DNA of 64,000 nucleotides, taken from JANMCE01 sp963791625 (lineage in GTDB: Bacteria > Actinomycetota > Acidimicrobiia > Acidimicrobiales > Ilumatobacteraceae). The stretch's first letter is position 1. The number at the start of each line of letters is the position of its first letter. Location: positions 124,001-188,000 of the forward strand of contig CAWBTA010000005.1 in assembly GCA_963791625.1 (NCBI GenBank). Direction: 5' to 3'. The position numbers and the translations under genes are program-made. Positions 16,799-25,458 of this stretch are shown piece by piece. Under the pieces are notes generated by a model. The model saw only the letters and a list, made by a program, of their open reading frames with translations, had not been told where the DNA came from and made no database searches.

Positions 16799-18469
16799 TC
16801 AGCGAACCACTTCGGTCAATTCGGCGTGGACGACGAGGCGTTGCTCGGTGGAGCCGATCGGATGGCACGCGATCAGGTTCATGTTGGCGGTGCCGTTGTC
16901 GACTAGGCCAAGGACATCCTCGGGTGCCACCACCCGACTACCGGTCACGCGGTAGGTCCAACTGATGCCGTCGTCGCTGACCGTGATGGCATCCCCCGCA
17001 CGCAGCTCGCCTATCCGCAGGAAAGGTGCGCCGTGGGACGTTCGATGCCCCAGGATGTTCATGGTGCCCAACTCTCCGGGCATCGATGACAAGGACCAGT
17101 GCATGGGGCTGATGTCGAGTGTGTCGTCACTGAGACCATCGCCGAGCGGAGCATCGACACCAATGGCGCCGATGACCACCCGGCCGCTTACCGCGGGCAG
17201 GACATTGTTGACGGGCTTCAGCACGACGGGTGCTGGCGCTCCGGTGAACCAACCACTCACATCGGCCAGAAGATGCATCGGTTGCGAGGTGTACAGACTC
17301 ACCCCGCGGAACGAGACCGGCGTGATCACATGGTTGGCGACCGTCTGGCGGCGGTAGCTGGCGTTGACGGTGGACGCCGTTGGCTTGGCCGAACCGGCAG
17401 CCCACACCGACACGAACCCGGGGCCCTCTGCGTCAACCAGGGTGGTCGTCATGACCACCGCAGAAGCCCGTGTCGCAAGGCCACCGGTGTAGAGAACGGG
17501 TACGTCGATCGTCCAGTCCTTGCGGGGCTTTAGTCGGTCCTCCACGGGGTTCAAAAGGCCGGCGGCGCGGGTATCGAGCAGGCGAGTGGGCGTGACGGGC
17601 ACGAACAGGCCATCGCCAGAGGCGGGAGCGTCGTCGCCGGTGAAGTAGCCGTCGACATCAACGATGACATCCCCACCCGACTGACTGAACACATTGACGG
17701 CGCCCTCACGCATCGGCACGATCACCTGATTGGCCACCGTGTCGCCCGAGCTTGCGACGTTCAGGTTCGAGGTGTTCGGTCGCTCACCCCCCGCCGCCCA
17801 AACGGTGAAGAACCCCGCCGCCGGTGTGGTGGTGACCGTGAGGTTGAGCACGACGGCGGCAGCCGATCGCGGAACGACGGCCGTCAGGTCGACCATCCGA
17901 CGGTCGCCCGCCATGAAAGGGGTGCGACTGCTTCGCGTGTCAAACGCGTGGGTTGGTGCCAGCGGCACTAGGCGGCCAGCGGTGGCCAGGGTCGCAGCCT
18001 GGTAGACGCCGAAGACATCAACGACAAGATCGGTGGAAACGGATGCGTAGACGGCGAAGCGGCCATCCCCATCAATGGGAACGGTGGCCAGGTTGGCAAC
18101 AGTCTGGTCGGCCCGGCTGACGTTGAGGTTCGAACTCTGCGGACGATTGCGGTCGGCGGGATAGGCCGTCAGGAAGCCGGGTCCGTCGGGGTGCACGGCC
18201 GTCAGGTTCACGACCACGGCGGTAGCGCCGGTGGCCACGGACGGGTCCAGGGAGAAGACCATCGTCTTGTCAGCCGCAACTCGTTCGCCAGCAGAACGGG
18301 AATCAAACAGCCTGGTGGGGGCCAGCGGAACAAAGCGCGACGTTGCCGAAGCCGGCGCTGCCACCGCTGGCTGAGAGGGACTCAGGACACCACCGAGCGA
18401 GACAGAAAGAACAGCAAGTGCGGTTCCGAACGGACAGGTTTTGCGAGCGAATCGGCCGGGCTTGAGCAC
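16799..18469 (-). CDS. Secreted protein: three beta-rich repeats fused to a C-terminal sortase domain
   Basis: 556 residues. A signal peptide ends near residue 37 (AVAA). Three ~115-residue repeats follow, each with the pattern F/LVPLxPTRLxDTR, VVLNLTxV, GFxTVWAAG, NxSNLNV, DTVANxVIVP, and a closing VDVDGYF. From about residue 405 comes a sortase fold: IGAIGVDAPLGDG, His475 in ILGHRTS, Cys535 in LIACHPIGS and Arg544 in EQR, the full His-Cys-Arg set with the TCHP-like class E/F signature. It should be a transpeptidase facing outside; no C-terminal anchor or TM helix is seen. Sortases are normally short membrane proteins, so the repeat fusion is unusual. Confidence 0.85.
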   Translation of the reverse strand: MLKPGRFARKTCPFGTALAVLSVSLGGVLSPSQPAVAAPASATSRFVPLAPTRLFDSRSAGERVAADKTMVFSLDPSVATGATAVVVNLTAVHPDGPGFLTAYPADRNRPQSSNLNVSRADQTVANLATVPIDGDGRFAVYASVSTDLVVDVFGVYQAATLATAGRLVPLAPTHAFDTRSSRTPFMAGDRRMVDLTAVVPRSAAAVVLNLTVTTTPAAGFFTVWAAGGERPNTSNLNVASSGDTVANQVIVPMREGAVNVFSQSGGDVIVDVDGYFTGDDAPASGDGLFVPVTPTRLLDTRAAGLLNPVEDRLKPRKDWTIDVPVLYTGGLATRASAVVMTTTLVDAEGPGFVSVWAAGSAKPTASTVNASYRRQTVANHVITPVSFRGVSLYTSQPMHLLADVSGWFTGAPAPVVLKPVNNVLPAVSGRVVIGAIGVDAPLGDGLSDDTLDISPMHWSLSSMPGELGTMNILGHRTSHGAPFLRIGELRAGDAITVSDDGISWTYRVTGSRVVAPEDVLGLVDNGTANMNLIACHPIGSTEQRLVVHAELTEVVR

Positions 18470-18575
18470 GACGCCCAGCCTTGCCGTGCGTCATCTTGAT
18501 GGAATCTAGGAGGATTCAGCGGGTGGTGTTGGTTCCATAAGGAAAGGGTCTCGGCCAGCACCGACGGTGAGAAAA

Positions 18576-19499
18576 TTAGCTCGAATGACTCTCGACTGCC
18601 GCTTCCGACTGCGAGAATGCGTCGGCCACCTCACCATACGTGAGTTGTTGGGAGGCGAGTGGCACGACGTCTTCCAGCTTGCGGAATGCATGGTCGCCTT
18701 CGGAGCTGGGCATGAAGCGCTTGAAAAACAACCGGGCGATCAGGACCCACAAGAAGGCCGAGCCACCGACCTTCATGATGACGCCCGCGGTTTGCTGATC
18801 ATTGGCCACCGTCATACCGAAAGCCCGGATCGGATGGTCGTAGATCTTGTAGACGGCACGTTCGGCAAAGGTGAGCCATGCGGCTGGAACGGTCGGCACG
18901 ACCGACATGGCGAACAGGTACAGCATTTGGGCACCGGGACCACGGCGGAACTCGGGGATAGGGCCGCACAGGGGCATCCACATCATCAGCGAGGTGAAGA
19001 CCAGCACAAAATGCAAGAAGTAGTGCAGCACTCCGTTGGTGCTGGACAGGTTCACGATGTACGGAATGTGGGTCACCATGAGCCATCCGTTGAACGCCAC
19101 ACCGGCAACTACCGGGCTGCTCATCGTGCGGATGCTGCGGTGCACCTTGCCGTCGCCGATAAGCAGGCGAGCCATCCATGTAGGCGTTGCGAGGAGCATG
19201 AGCGGCGGCACGAAGTACGACATGGCCATGTGCTGCACCATGTGCACGCTGTAGAGGTACTGCTCGGCCAGGTCGTGAACGGGATAGTCGGACACGAGCC
19301 ACAACAGGCCGAGACCGCCAATGAAACAGTTGCGCTGGCGAGTCGTGATGGTGGGCGTGCCAGCCGGCACCATCTTCGGGCCAATCACACGAACGGTGTA
19401 GATGTACGCCGCGGCCAGACCCGCAATGAGGAACCACACTTCGGGGTGCGCCCGAAAGTGCCAGATATCCGGGGAGGGGCTCAATTGTGCGGCCAGCAT
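18576..19499 (-). CDS. ctaG: Cytochrome c oxidase assembly protein, CtaG (caa3) family
   Basis: 307 residues with about seven membrane helices. The start MLAAQLSPSPDIWHFRAHPEV and internal YLYSVHMVQHMAMSYFVPPL, with the conserved HMVQHM histidines, mark the Bacillus-type CtaG/DUF1404 family that helps insert copper into aa3 oxidases. The frame is open upstream to 19790, but that would overlap the subunit IV gene, so ATG 19499 is chosen. It is the last gene of the oxidase operon. Confidence 0.88.
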   Translation of the reverse strand: MLAAQLSPSPDIWHFRAHPEVWFLIAGLAAAYIYTVRVIGPKMVPAGTPTITTRQRNCFIGGLGLLWLVSDYPVHDLAEQYLYSVHMVQHMAMSYFVPPLMLLATPTWMARLLIGDGKVHRSIRTMSSPVVAGVAFNGWLMVTHIPYIVNLSSTNGVLHYFLHFVLVFTSLMMWMPLCGPIPEFRRGPGAQMLYLFAMSVVPTVPAAWLTFAERAVYKIYDHPIRAFGMTVANDQQTAGVIMKVGGSAFLWVLIARLFFKRFMPSSEGDHAFRKLEDVVPLASQQLTYGEVADAFSQSEAAVESHSS

Positions 19500-19513
19500 G
19501 ACGCCGCCTTCCT

Positions 19514-19858
19514 TTAGCTCGACCAGAGCTGGAACGTGGTGAGCGCGGCTACGTACACCACGACGGCAAGAATCAGCCCGGACCAGAACAGGCGGCCGAA
19601 CATCTTGTCGTCGAACCGGAGGTGCATGAAGAACAACACCACGGTCACGAACTTCACGATCATGATGACAATGAGCAGAACGGTCGGCAGCCACGGGGCG
19701 AACGATGGGTGGATATACGACAGGCCAACTTCGACCGCAGTCATGATGGCCAGATAGACGGCCACCATCACATACTTCTTGTCGGTCCAACTGTGCTCGC
19801 CGGCGTGAGCGTGGGCCTCGACGGCGTGCTCGTTGTGCGCTTCTACTGCTGCGGTCAT
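19514..19858 (-). CDS. Cytochrome c oxidase subunit IV family protein (prokaryotic COX4-like)
   Basis: 114 residues with three membrane helices (beginning VMVAVYLAIMTAV, WLPTVLLIVIMIV and LILAVVVYVAALTT) and VVLFFMHLRFDDKMF, the family's conserved KxxxVxxFFMHL-type element. The N terminus is His-rich (EHAVEAHAHAGEHSW). It is a small structural subunit of heme-copper oxidases. It sits between ctaE and ctaG, as in many cox operons. Confidence 0.88.
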   Translation of the reverse strand: MTAAVEAHNEHAVEAHAHAGEHSWTDKKYVMVAVYLAIMTAVEVGLSYIHPSFAPWLPTVLLIVIMIVKFVTVVLFFMHLRFDDKMFGRLFWSGLILAVVVYVAALTTFQLWSS

Positions 19859-19868
19859 GGCATCAACC

Positions 19869-20525
19869 TTAGGACGGGATCAGGTAGACGAGGGTGAAGA
19901 TAACGATCCACACGATGTCGACGAAGTGCCAGTACAGACCAATCAGTTCCACCACTTCAGCCTTACGACCGGGGATCTTGCCGCGCAGCGTCATACCCAC
20001 GATCGACAACAGCATGATGACACCGAGGCTGACGTGCACGCCGTGAAAGCCGGTGAGGGTGAAGAAGCTGGAGCCGAACAGGTTGGTGGTGAACCCGAGG
20101 CCCTTCAGGTAGAACGAGCGGAACTCGAACACCTGAGCGCCAACGAACAACGCTCCGAGAAACGCGGTAGTGCACAGCCAGATGCGCATGCGACGATCGT
20201 CGTTGCGTCCGGCCGCCGTTACCGCGAGCACCATGGTGAGCGAGCTCATCAGTAGCACGAACGACGACACCGAGGTGAACGGAATGTTGTAGAGCTCGTT
20301 CGGGTTCGGGCCTCGCTGCACCCGGCCGCGGTAGAGCATGTACGTGGAGATCAAACCACCGAACAGCAGGCAGTCGGAGCCAAGGAACAACCACATGGCC
20401 AGCTTGTTGTTGGACAAACCCGAGCTGCCGTGGGTGCCATGCTCGGCATGGCCGTCGTCGGCGTGCCCCTGATCGGCGTGATCGTCGCGGCCGTGGTCGG
20501 TCACGGTGTCGAGTACGTCAGACAT
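19869..20525 (-). CDS. ctaE: Cytochrome c oxidase subunit III
   Basis: 218 residues. Seven helices with family landmarks WLFLGSDCLLFGGLIST, TGFHGVHVSLGV and IGLYWHFVDIVWIVIFTLVY. The Glu of the lipid-binding site in classical subunit III is not evident at the first landmark (LGSD). A His/Asp-rich N terminus precedes the first helix. Its start overlaps the end of ctaD by 8 nt. Confidence 0.93.
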   Translation of the reverse strand: MSDVLDTVTDHGRDDHADQGHADDGHAEHGTHGSSGLSNNKLAMWLFLGSDCLLFGGLISTYMLYRGRVQRGPNPNELYNIPFTSVSSFVLLMSSLTMVLAVTAAGRNDDRRMRIWLCTTAFLGALFVGAQVFEFRSFYLKGLGFTTNLFGSSFFTLTGFHGVHVSLGVIMLLSIVGMTLRGKIPGRKAEVVELIGLYWHFVDIVWIVIFTLVYLIPS

Positions 20526-22488
20526 GTAGGGCTACCTCGGTTGACGGGCCGGCGGGATTCTCGAAATCGCTGTCATCGGCGGTGGCCGGCTCGATGGCCC
20601 AGCCGTAGGCGGCCATCACGCAGATGGCACCGCCCGCAATGGCGAGGTACGTGCTGAAGATAACTCCAAGCGCAATGATGGGCAGCGAGACCGCCAACAC
20701 GAGCGGCCAGTACGACGGCGACGGCATGTGGATGTGCTTGTCGGCGTGGGCGATCTGGTCGGCCAGAATCTCCTCACCCGTGGCAACCTTCACCATATTG
20801 CCGTTGGCATCCTCGGCGTACTTCCGGTGGAAGAACTCGTCCAGATGCGAAACGACCACAATGGAGTCGAAGTTGTGTTCCTTGGGCGGGCTGGTCGTCA
20901 TCCACTCATAGGTACGGGCATCCCACGGATCGAGCGGCGCGGTTCGGGGCTTCTTGCCGGTGATGCCATTGGTCTTGACGACGTTCCAGAGGAAGGTCGC
21001 GACCGCAATGGCGATGATAAACGAGCCAATGGTTTCGACCAGGTTCCACGGACCAAAGCCGTAGCCGGCCTTGTAGGTATACATGCGGCGGGGCTGACCC
21101 TGAAGACCGACGATGTGCATGGGCCCGAAGGTGAAATTGGTGCCGATGACCATGAGCCAGAAGTTGATCTTGCCCAACTTCTCATCGAGCATGCGACCAA
21201 AGATCTTGGGCCACCAGTAGTAGAAACCGGAGAACAACCCGAACACCGCGCCACCGAAAAGCACGTAGTGGAAGTGGGCGATGATGTAATACGTGTCGGT
21301 CTGCTGCGTGTCGGACGGGGACACCGCGTGGGTGACACCCGATAGTCCGCCGATGGTGAACTCAACGATGAGGCCGATGGCGAACAGCATGGCGGTGGTG
21401 AAGCGCAGCGTGCCACCCCACAGCGTGCCGACCCAGTTGATGATCTTCACGCCGGTCGGCACCGCGATGAACATGGTGGTGAGTGAGAACACCATCACCG
21501 AGATCGGACCGAGGCCGGAGGCGAACATGTGGTGAGCCCACACGCCCCAGCCCATGAAGCCGATGGCTGCACCGGAGAACACCACGAACTTGTAACCGAA
21601 CAGCGGCTTCTTCGCGAAGACCGGCAGCACTTCGGACACGATGCCGAAGCTGGGCAAGATGAGGATGTAGACCTCGGGGTGCCCGAAGAGCCAGAACAGG
21701 TGTTGCCAGAGCAGTGGGTCGGCACCGGCTTTCACGTCGAAGAACGTGGCCCCGAACCGACGTTGGAAGGTGAGGAGGAACAAAGCGACGGTGATGACCG
21801 GAATGGCGAACACCAGCAGGAACTGAACGACCAGGATCATCCAGGTGAACACCGGCATCATCATCATCTTCATGCCGGGCGCCCGCATGTTGAGGATGGT
21901 GACAATGAGGTTGATGGAACCGGTGAGGGAGGCGATACCGGTGATCTGGAGAGCGAGCGCCCAGAAGTCCATACCGTGGCTTGGCGAGAAGATGGGGCCG
22001 GTGTTGGGGGCGTAGGCGAACCAGCCACCGTCAGGCAATCCGCCGAGCAGCGGTGACAAATACAGGAAGATGCCACCGGACAGGAAGCACCAGAATCCGA
22101 AGGCATTCATGCGGGGGAATGCAACGTCTCGGGCACCAATCTGCAGTGGCACGAAGTAGTTGGCGAATGCGGCCGCCATCGGCATCACGAAGAGGAACAC
22201 CATGGTTGTGCCGTGGGTGGTGAACAGCTCGTTGTAGAGCTGCGCGTTCACGAACTTGCCGTTGGGCTGTGCCAACTGAATGCGGATCAGGAGGGCCTCG
22301 ATGCCACCCACAAGGAAGAAGAACATGGCGGCTGCGCCGTACATGATGCCGAGCTTCTTGTGGTCGACGGTGAAGAGCCAGCTCTTCCAGCCCTTGGTTT
22401 GCACCGGGCGATGGAAGTTGCCAGCGGCCTGCTTGGGCGACACGAAGGAGGCGGGCGCCAGTTCTCGGGGACGTTCAATGATTGCCAT
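20518..22488 (-). CDS. ctaD: Cytochrome c oxidase subunit I (aa3-type), with C-terminal extension
   Basis: 656 residues. All metal ligands are present: His92 (THGTTM) and His407 for low-spin heme a, His405 for heme a3 (HFHY), and His270, His319 and His320 for CuB (FGHPEVY, WAHHMF), with Tyr274 as the cross-linked Tyr. It reduces O2 and pumps protons. After the twelfth helix a further ~130 residues contain a linker and a membrane hairpin (starting YWPLVLAVSLPIIALGV), resembling a fused small subunit IV. It is co-transcribed with ctaC upstream and ctaE downstream. Confidence 0.95.
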   Translation of the reverse strand: MAIIERPRELAPASFVSPKQAAGNFHRPVQTKGWKSWLFTVDHKKLGIMYGAAAMFFFLVGGIEALLIRIQLAQPNGKFVNAQLYNELFTTHGTTMVFLFVMPMAAAFANYFVPLQIGARDVAFPRMNAFGFWCFLSGGIFLYLSPLLGGLPDGGWFAYAPNTGPIFSPSHGMDFWALALQITGIASLTGSINLIVTILNMRAPGMKMMMMPVFTWMILVVQFLLVFAIPVITVALFLLTFQRRFGATFFDVKAGADPLLWQHLFWLFGHPEVYILILPSFGIVSEVLPVFAKKPLFGYKFVVFSGAAIGFMGWGVWAHHMFASGLGPISVMVFSLTTMFIAVPTGVKIINWVGTLWGGTLRFTTAMLFAIGLIVEFTIGGLSGVTHAVSPSDTQQTDTYYIIAHFHYVLFGGAVFGLFSGFYYWWPKIFGRMLDEKLGKINFWLMVIGTNFTFGPMHIVGLQGQPRRMYTYKAGYGFGPWNLVETIGSFIIAIAVATFLWNVVKTNGITGKKPRTAPLDPWDARTYEWMTTSPPKEHNFDSIVVVSHLDEFFHRKYAEDANGNMVKVATGEEILADQIAHADKHIHMPSPSYWPLVLAVSLPIIALGVIFSTYLAIAGGAICVMAAYGWAIEPATADDSDFENPAGPSTEVALHV

Positions 22489-22499
22489 GGTTGCCGCTC

Positions 22500-23756
22500 C
22501 TACTTCAACGTCGTCAGGTAGGCGACCAGCTCATCAATCTGCGCCTCGGAGAGGTTGAGATTGGGCATGCCGCGGTAGAGCTTGTCTTTGTTCTGAATCG
22601 AGTACATCGGTTTCACGGCCGGTGCGTTGCGCAGCCAGGCCTCAAGATCGGCCCGGTTGAGGCAACCATCAGGTGTCCCGGTGGGAAGACCAGCGGTTTT
22701 CGGAGCCGTCTTGGCGTCGCACGCCTCGCTGCGCAGACTGAGGTCGAACATCCCGCCGGCGAACACTGAACGGCTCATGAGGTGGGTGAGGTTCGGAGCG
22801 GCGCCGGAGACGAGCTGCTCGTCGGCCTTCGAGTTCTGCGGTTCGCCCTTGTCATCAACAAGACCGCCCACCTGATGGCAGCGAGCGCACTGGCTGATAA
22901 AGGTGGCCTCACCCTTCGATTCGAGCGTTTCGGCTGTCGGCTTCACGGCGGGCTTGAGCTGGTTGGCAACCCAGGTGGCGAAATCGGCTTCGGAAAGAGC
23001 CACCACACGCTGACGCATGTTGGCGTGGGAGAGCCCGCAGAACTCGGTGCACTGACCCTCGTAAATGCCGGGCTCACTGGCTTCCATGTTCAGCGGTTGC
23101 ACGCGGTTCGGAACGGCGTCACGCTTGCCGTTCAGCTTCGGGATCCAAAACGAGTGGATGACGTCTCGGGAGGTGACGCTGAGGCGCACCTTCTTACCGA
23201 CGGGGATGACCAGTTCGGTGGCGGTGACGATGCCTTCCATGCCTGGCGACTTGTACTGGAACTCCCACCACCACTGCTGACCAATGACGGTGACTTCGAA
23301 CGCAGTATCCTTCGGGCGGTTCGAGATGTCGAAGAGCGTGTTGACGGTTGGCACCGCAACAACAAGCAGGATGGCCGCGGACAGCGCTGTCAGGCTGATT
23401 TCGACCTTGGGGTTACCGTGGGACTGATGCGGAATCGAGTCGTGGCCCGGCCGCTCGCGGAACTTCCAGATGCAGTACACCACGGCGGCCATAACGATGA
23501 GACCAACCACACCGGCCACTATGAAGATCGGCTCCTGCAGGTTGTCGATGCTGCGGGCGTACTTTCCGCTGGGCTCCCAGGTGTCCTGTGGCGCGTTCGT
23601 GGCGCAGCCGGTGAGGGCGAGCACGAGCCCGCCAAGCACGACCGCTGCGCTCCGCCGGGATGTACGGGCAACGGATGAGATCTCGTTTTCCACATTTCTC
23701 ACAGTAGTCATGGTGTGCGAATCAGCCGCAGTTGGGATGTGGGTCGTGCGTCTCAT
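22500..23756 (-). CDS. ctaC: Cytochrome c oxidase subunit II fused to cytochrome c
   Basis: 418 residues from ATG 23756, whose codon overlaps the upstream stop (ATGA); ATG 23711 is an alternative. A lipobox ALTGC at the end of the signal peptide predicts a lipid anchor. Two TM helices are followed by the cupredoxin domain with the CuA motif GQCTEFCGLSHANM. The C-terminal ~120 residues are a class I cytochrome c with CARCH and a distal Met region (PNLTHLMSRSVFAGGMFDL). The protein takes electrons from the bc1 complex or its own heme and passes them to subunit I. The heme c needs the thiol-redox system encoded near 9 kb. Confidence 0.93.
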   Translation of the reverse strand: MRRTTHIPTAADSHTMTTVRNVENEISSVARTSRRSAAVVLGGLVLALTGCATNAPQDTWEPSGKYARSIDNLQEPIFIVAGVVGLIVMAAVVYCIWKFRERPGHDSIPHQSHGNPKVEISLTALSAAILLVVAVPTVNTLFDISNRPKDTAFEVTVIGQQWWWEFQYKSPGMEGIVTATELVIPVGKKVRLSVTSRDVIHSFWIPKLNGKRDAVPNRVQPLNMEASEPGIYEGQCTEFCGLSHANMRQRVVALSEADFATWVANQLKPAVKPTAETLESKGEATFISQCARCHQVGGLVDDKGEPQNSKADEQLVSGAAPNLTHLMSRSVFAGGMFDLSLRSEACDAKTAPKTAGLPTGTPDGCLNRADLEAWLRNAPAVKPMYSIQNKDKLYRGMPNLNLSEAQIDELVAYLTTLK

Positions 23757-24856
23757 CGGACACCAAATGTTGCGTCAACGGTCTTGCCCGATTCGAGCTT
23801 CACCGTGATCTTGTAGGGCTTGTCGGGGGTGGATGCCTTTGGGATGTTGATGGTGAGCACCTTCGACTTCCCGTTGCCGATGAACTCGGTGGCGTACTCG
23901 GCTTCTGCTTCCTTCGCGTTGCCGTCTTTGTCGGTCACCACCTTCACGCTCTCCACTACGAGCTGCGCCTTCTCTCCGGTGTCATTGCGGAACATGAGGC
24001 TGGTGTTGAGCGCTCGGGGTACGAGCAGTTGATCCAACACCGCGTCGTCGTGGCGGAACTCGATGCCAGCTTCCGTGACGTTTACCGAGGCCAGCGTGTT
24101 GGCCTTGTTGGCCACCGCGTTGGTGGCCTTCTTCTCACCCTCGGGAATGTTCTCCTCCGCTTTGTGCTCGCCACGGCTGATACCCACGATGCTGAAGGCC
24201 ACAATGGCGACCATGCCAACGGTGAGCACGCCCGCCAGCTTTTGGCGGCTGAACGAAGTACGACTGGCCAACCCGACGGCCACCAGCAAGATGATGGTGC
24301 CGACAACGGCGAACAGAATAATGGCGCCGGTCTCGTTGAGCGAAAGCATGATGCGGGAGAAGCCGAACATGATGGCGCCAATAATGAGTGCGCCGAGGGC
24401 CGGGAACTCGATGGGGTGGAGGAATCGACTGCGAACGGACGCGTTGTACGCCGGGTCGGCTGAGGCCTTATCGGCCCAACCGGCGATCATCCACTCGAAG
24501 CCCGATGCGAGCAGCACCACGAACCCGACACCGAAGATGCGCTTGTCGGTGACCAGGCCGAGCGCCATGAGGGTGATGGCGATACCGGCCACGACGGGCC
24601 ACACGCTGCTTGACACATGCGCCACGGCCGCGGCGGTGGAGTCGGCCGGTGCTTCGGAGTCACGGAATGCAATCAGCAGACCACCGAGGAACCCGCAGGC
24701 GAGCATGGCTGACACCATGACGATGGACTGCATGGTGTCGAGACCGAAGATATAGGTGCCAGGTGACAGCAGCCGGATGACCAATTCGAGGCTGAGGATG
24801 CCGCCCAGGATGGCCGTGACTGCGAAGAAAAACTTTGAGCCGGTAGTAACCATCAT
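23753..24856 (-). CDS. 7-TM protein with metal-free cupredoxin-like C-terminal domain, in oxidase operon
   Basis: 367 residues. Seven membrane helices fill residues ~5-240 (for example FFFAVTAILGGILSLELVI, MQSIVMVSAMLACGF, LAGVLTVGMVAIVAFSI), followed by ~120 residues that should face outside. That tail has beta-strand spacing like a cupredoxin (VPRALNTSLMFRNDTGEKAQLVVE), but the expected His/Cys copper ligands are missing: it has no Cys and the usual 'PHN' His is replaced. I do not recognise the family. It lies between a second subunit III and ctaC, with an ATGA overlap to ctaC, so it is probably an accessory subunit. ATG 24853 is an alternative start. Confidence 0.7.
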   Translation of the reverse strand: MMVTTGSKFFFAVTAILGGILSLELVIRLLSPGTYIFGLDTMQSIVMVSAMLACGFLGGLLIAFRDSEAPADSTAAAVAHVSSSVWPVVAGIAITLMALGLVTDKRIFGVGFVVLLASGFEWMIAGWADKASADPAYNASVRSRFLHPIEFPALGALIIGAIMFGFSRIMLSLNETGAIILFAVVGTIILLVAVGLASRTSFSRQKLAGVLTVGMVAIVAFSIVGISRGEHKAEENIPEGEKKATNAVANKANTLASVNVTEAGIEFRHDDAVLDQLLVPRALNTSLMFRNDTGEKAQLVVESVKVVTDKDGNAKEAEAEYATEFIGNGKSKVLTINIPKASTPDKPYKITVKLESGKTVDATFGVR

Positions 24857-24861
24857 CGCCC

Positions 24862-25458
24862 CTATTTGGTCACGTAAACGAAGAACCACACGCCGGCGAA
24901 TGCCACGGTGAGGAAGTGCCAGTACAGCGCAACCGACGACACGCCTTCGGTCTCGGTGGCCGAGAAGCGACCGCCGAGCGAACGGAACGCGGTGACAGCG
25001 GCAATGCCGAGTCCGATGATGACGGCGAACATGAATGCGCCGGTGGTCGTGTAGAACAACACGTTGAACGCCTTGCCATCCGCAGAAACGATCGGCATCT
25101 TCATCTGGCTGTAGATGAAGGCCTGAGCGTTCATGACCGCCACGCCGAACAGACCGGTGATGGCCAGCGCAATCGAGGCGTCACGTCGGTTGCCACGACG
25201 CATGGCGTAAACCGCCCACTGCGCCGTGATGGACGCAAGCATCATGGTGATGAGCATGGTGTTGGACGGAATCTCGGGGATGCGGACTTTCTTCGGCACC
25301 CACGTAGCGGTAGTGCCTCCGGCCAGATGGCGGTACTTGGCGTACAGCGCCAATAACCCACCGAAGAACATCAGCCCGGCCGCGCACGCAAAAGCGGTGG
25401 CGACCAGTTGGCTGCGGGTTCGGGCGGGGGCAGGCGCCGCAGGGAGAGCGAGGGCCAC
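24862..25458 (-). CDS. Second cytochrome c oxidase subunit III-like protein
   Basis: 198 residues with five membrane helices and the subunit III ending VALYWHFLTVAFAGVWFFVYVTK. The first helix has LMFFGGLLALYAKY. It lacks the two N-terminal helices of seven-helix subunit III, as in quinol and caa3 types. It abuts the ligand-less subunit I paralogue (25459) and precedes the 7-TM protein. It is distinct in sequence from CtaE in the same operon. Confidence 0.85.
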   Translation of the reverse strand: MALALPAAPAPARTRSQLVATAFACAAGLMFFGGLLALYAKYRHLAGGTTATWVPKKVRIPEIPSNTMLITMMLASITAQWAVYAMRRGNRRDASIALAITGLFGVAVMNAQAFIYSQMKMPIVSADGKAFNVLFYTTTGAFMFAVIIGLGIAAVTAFRSLGGRFSATETEGVSSVALYWHFLTVAFAGVWFFVYVTK

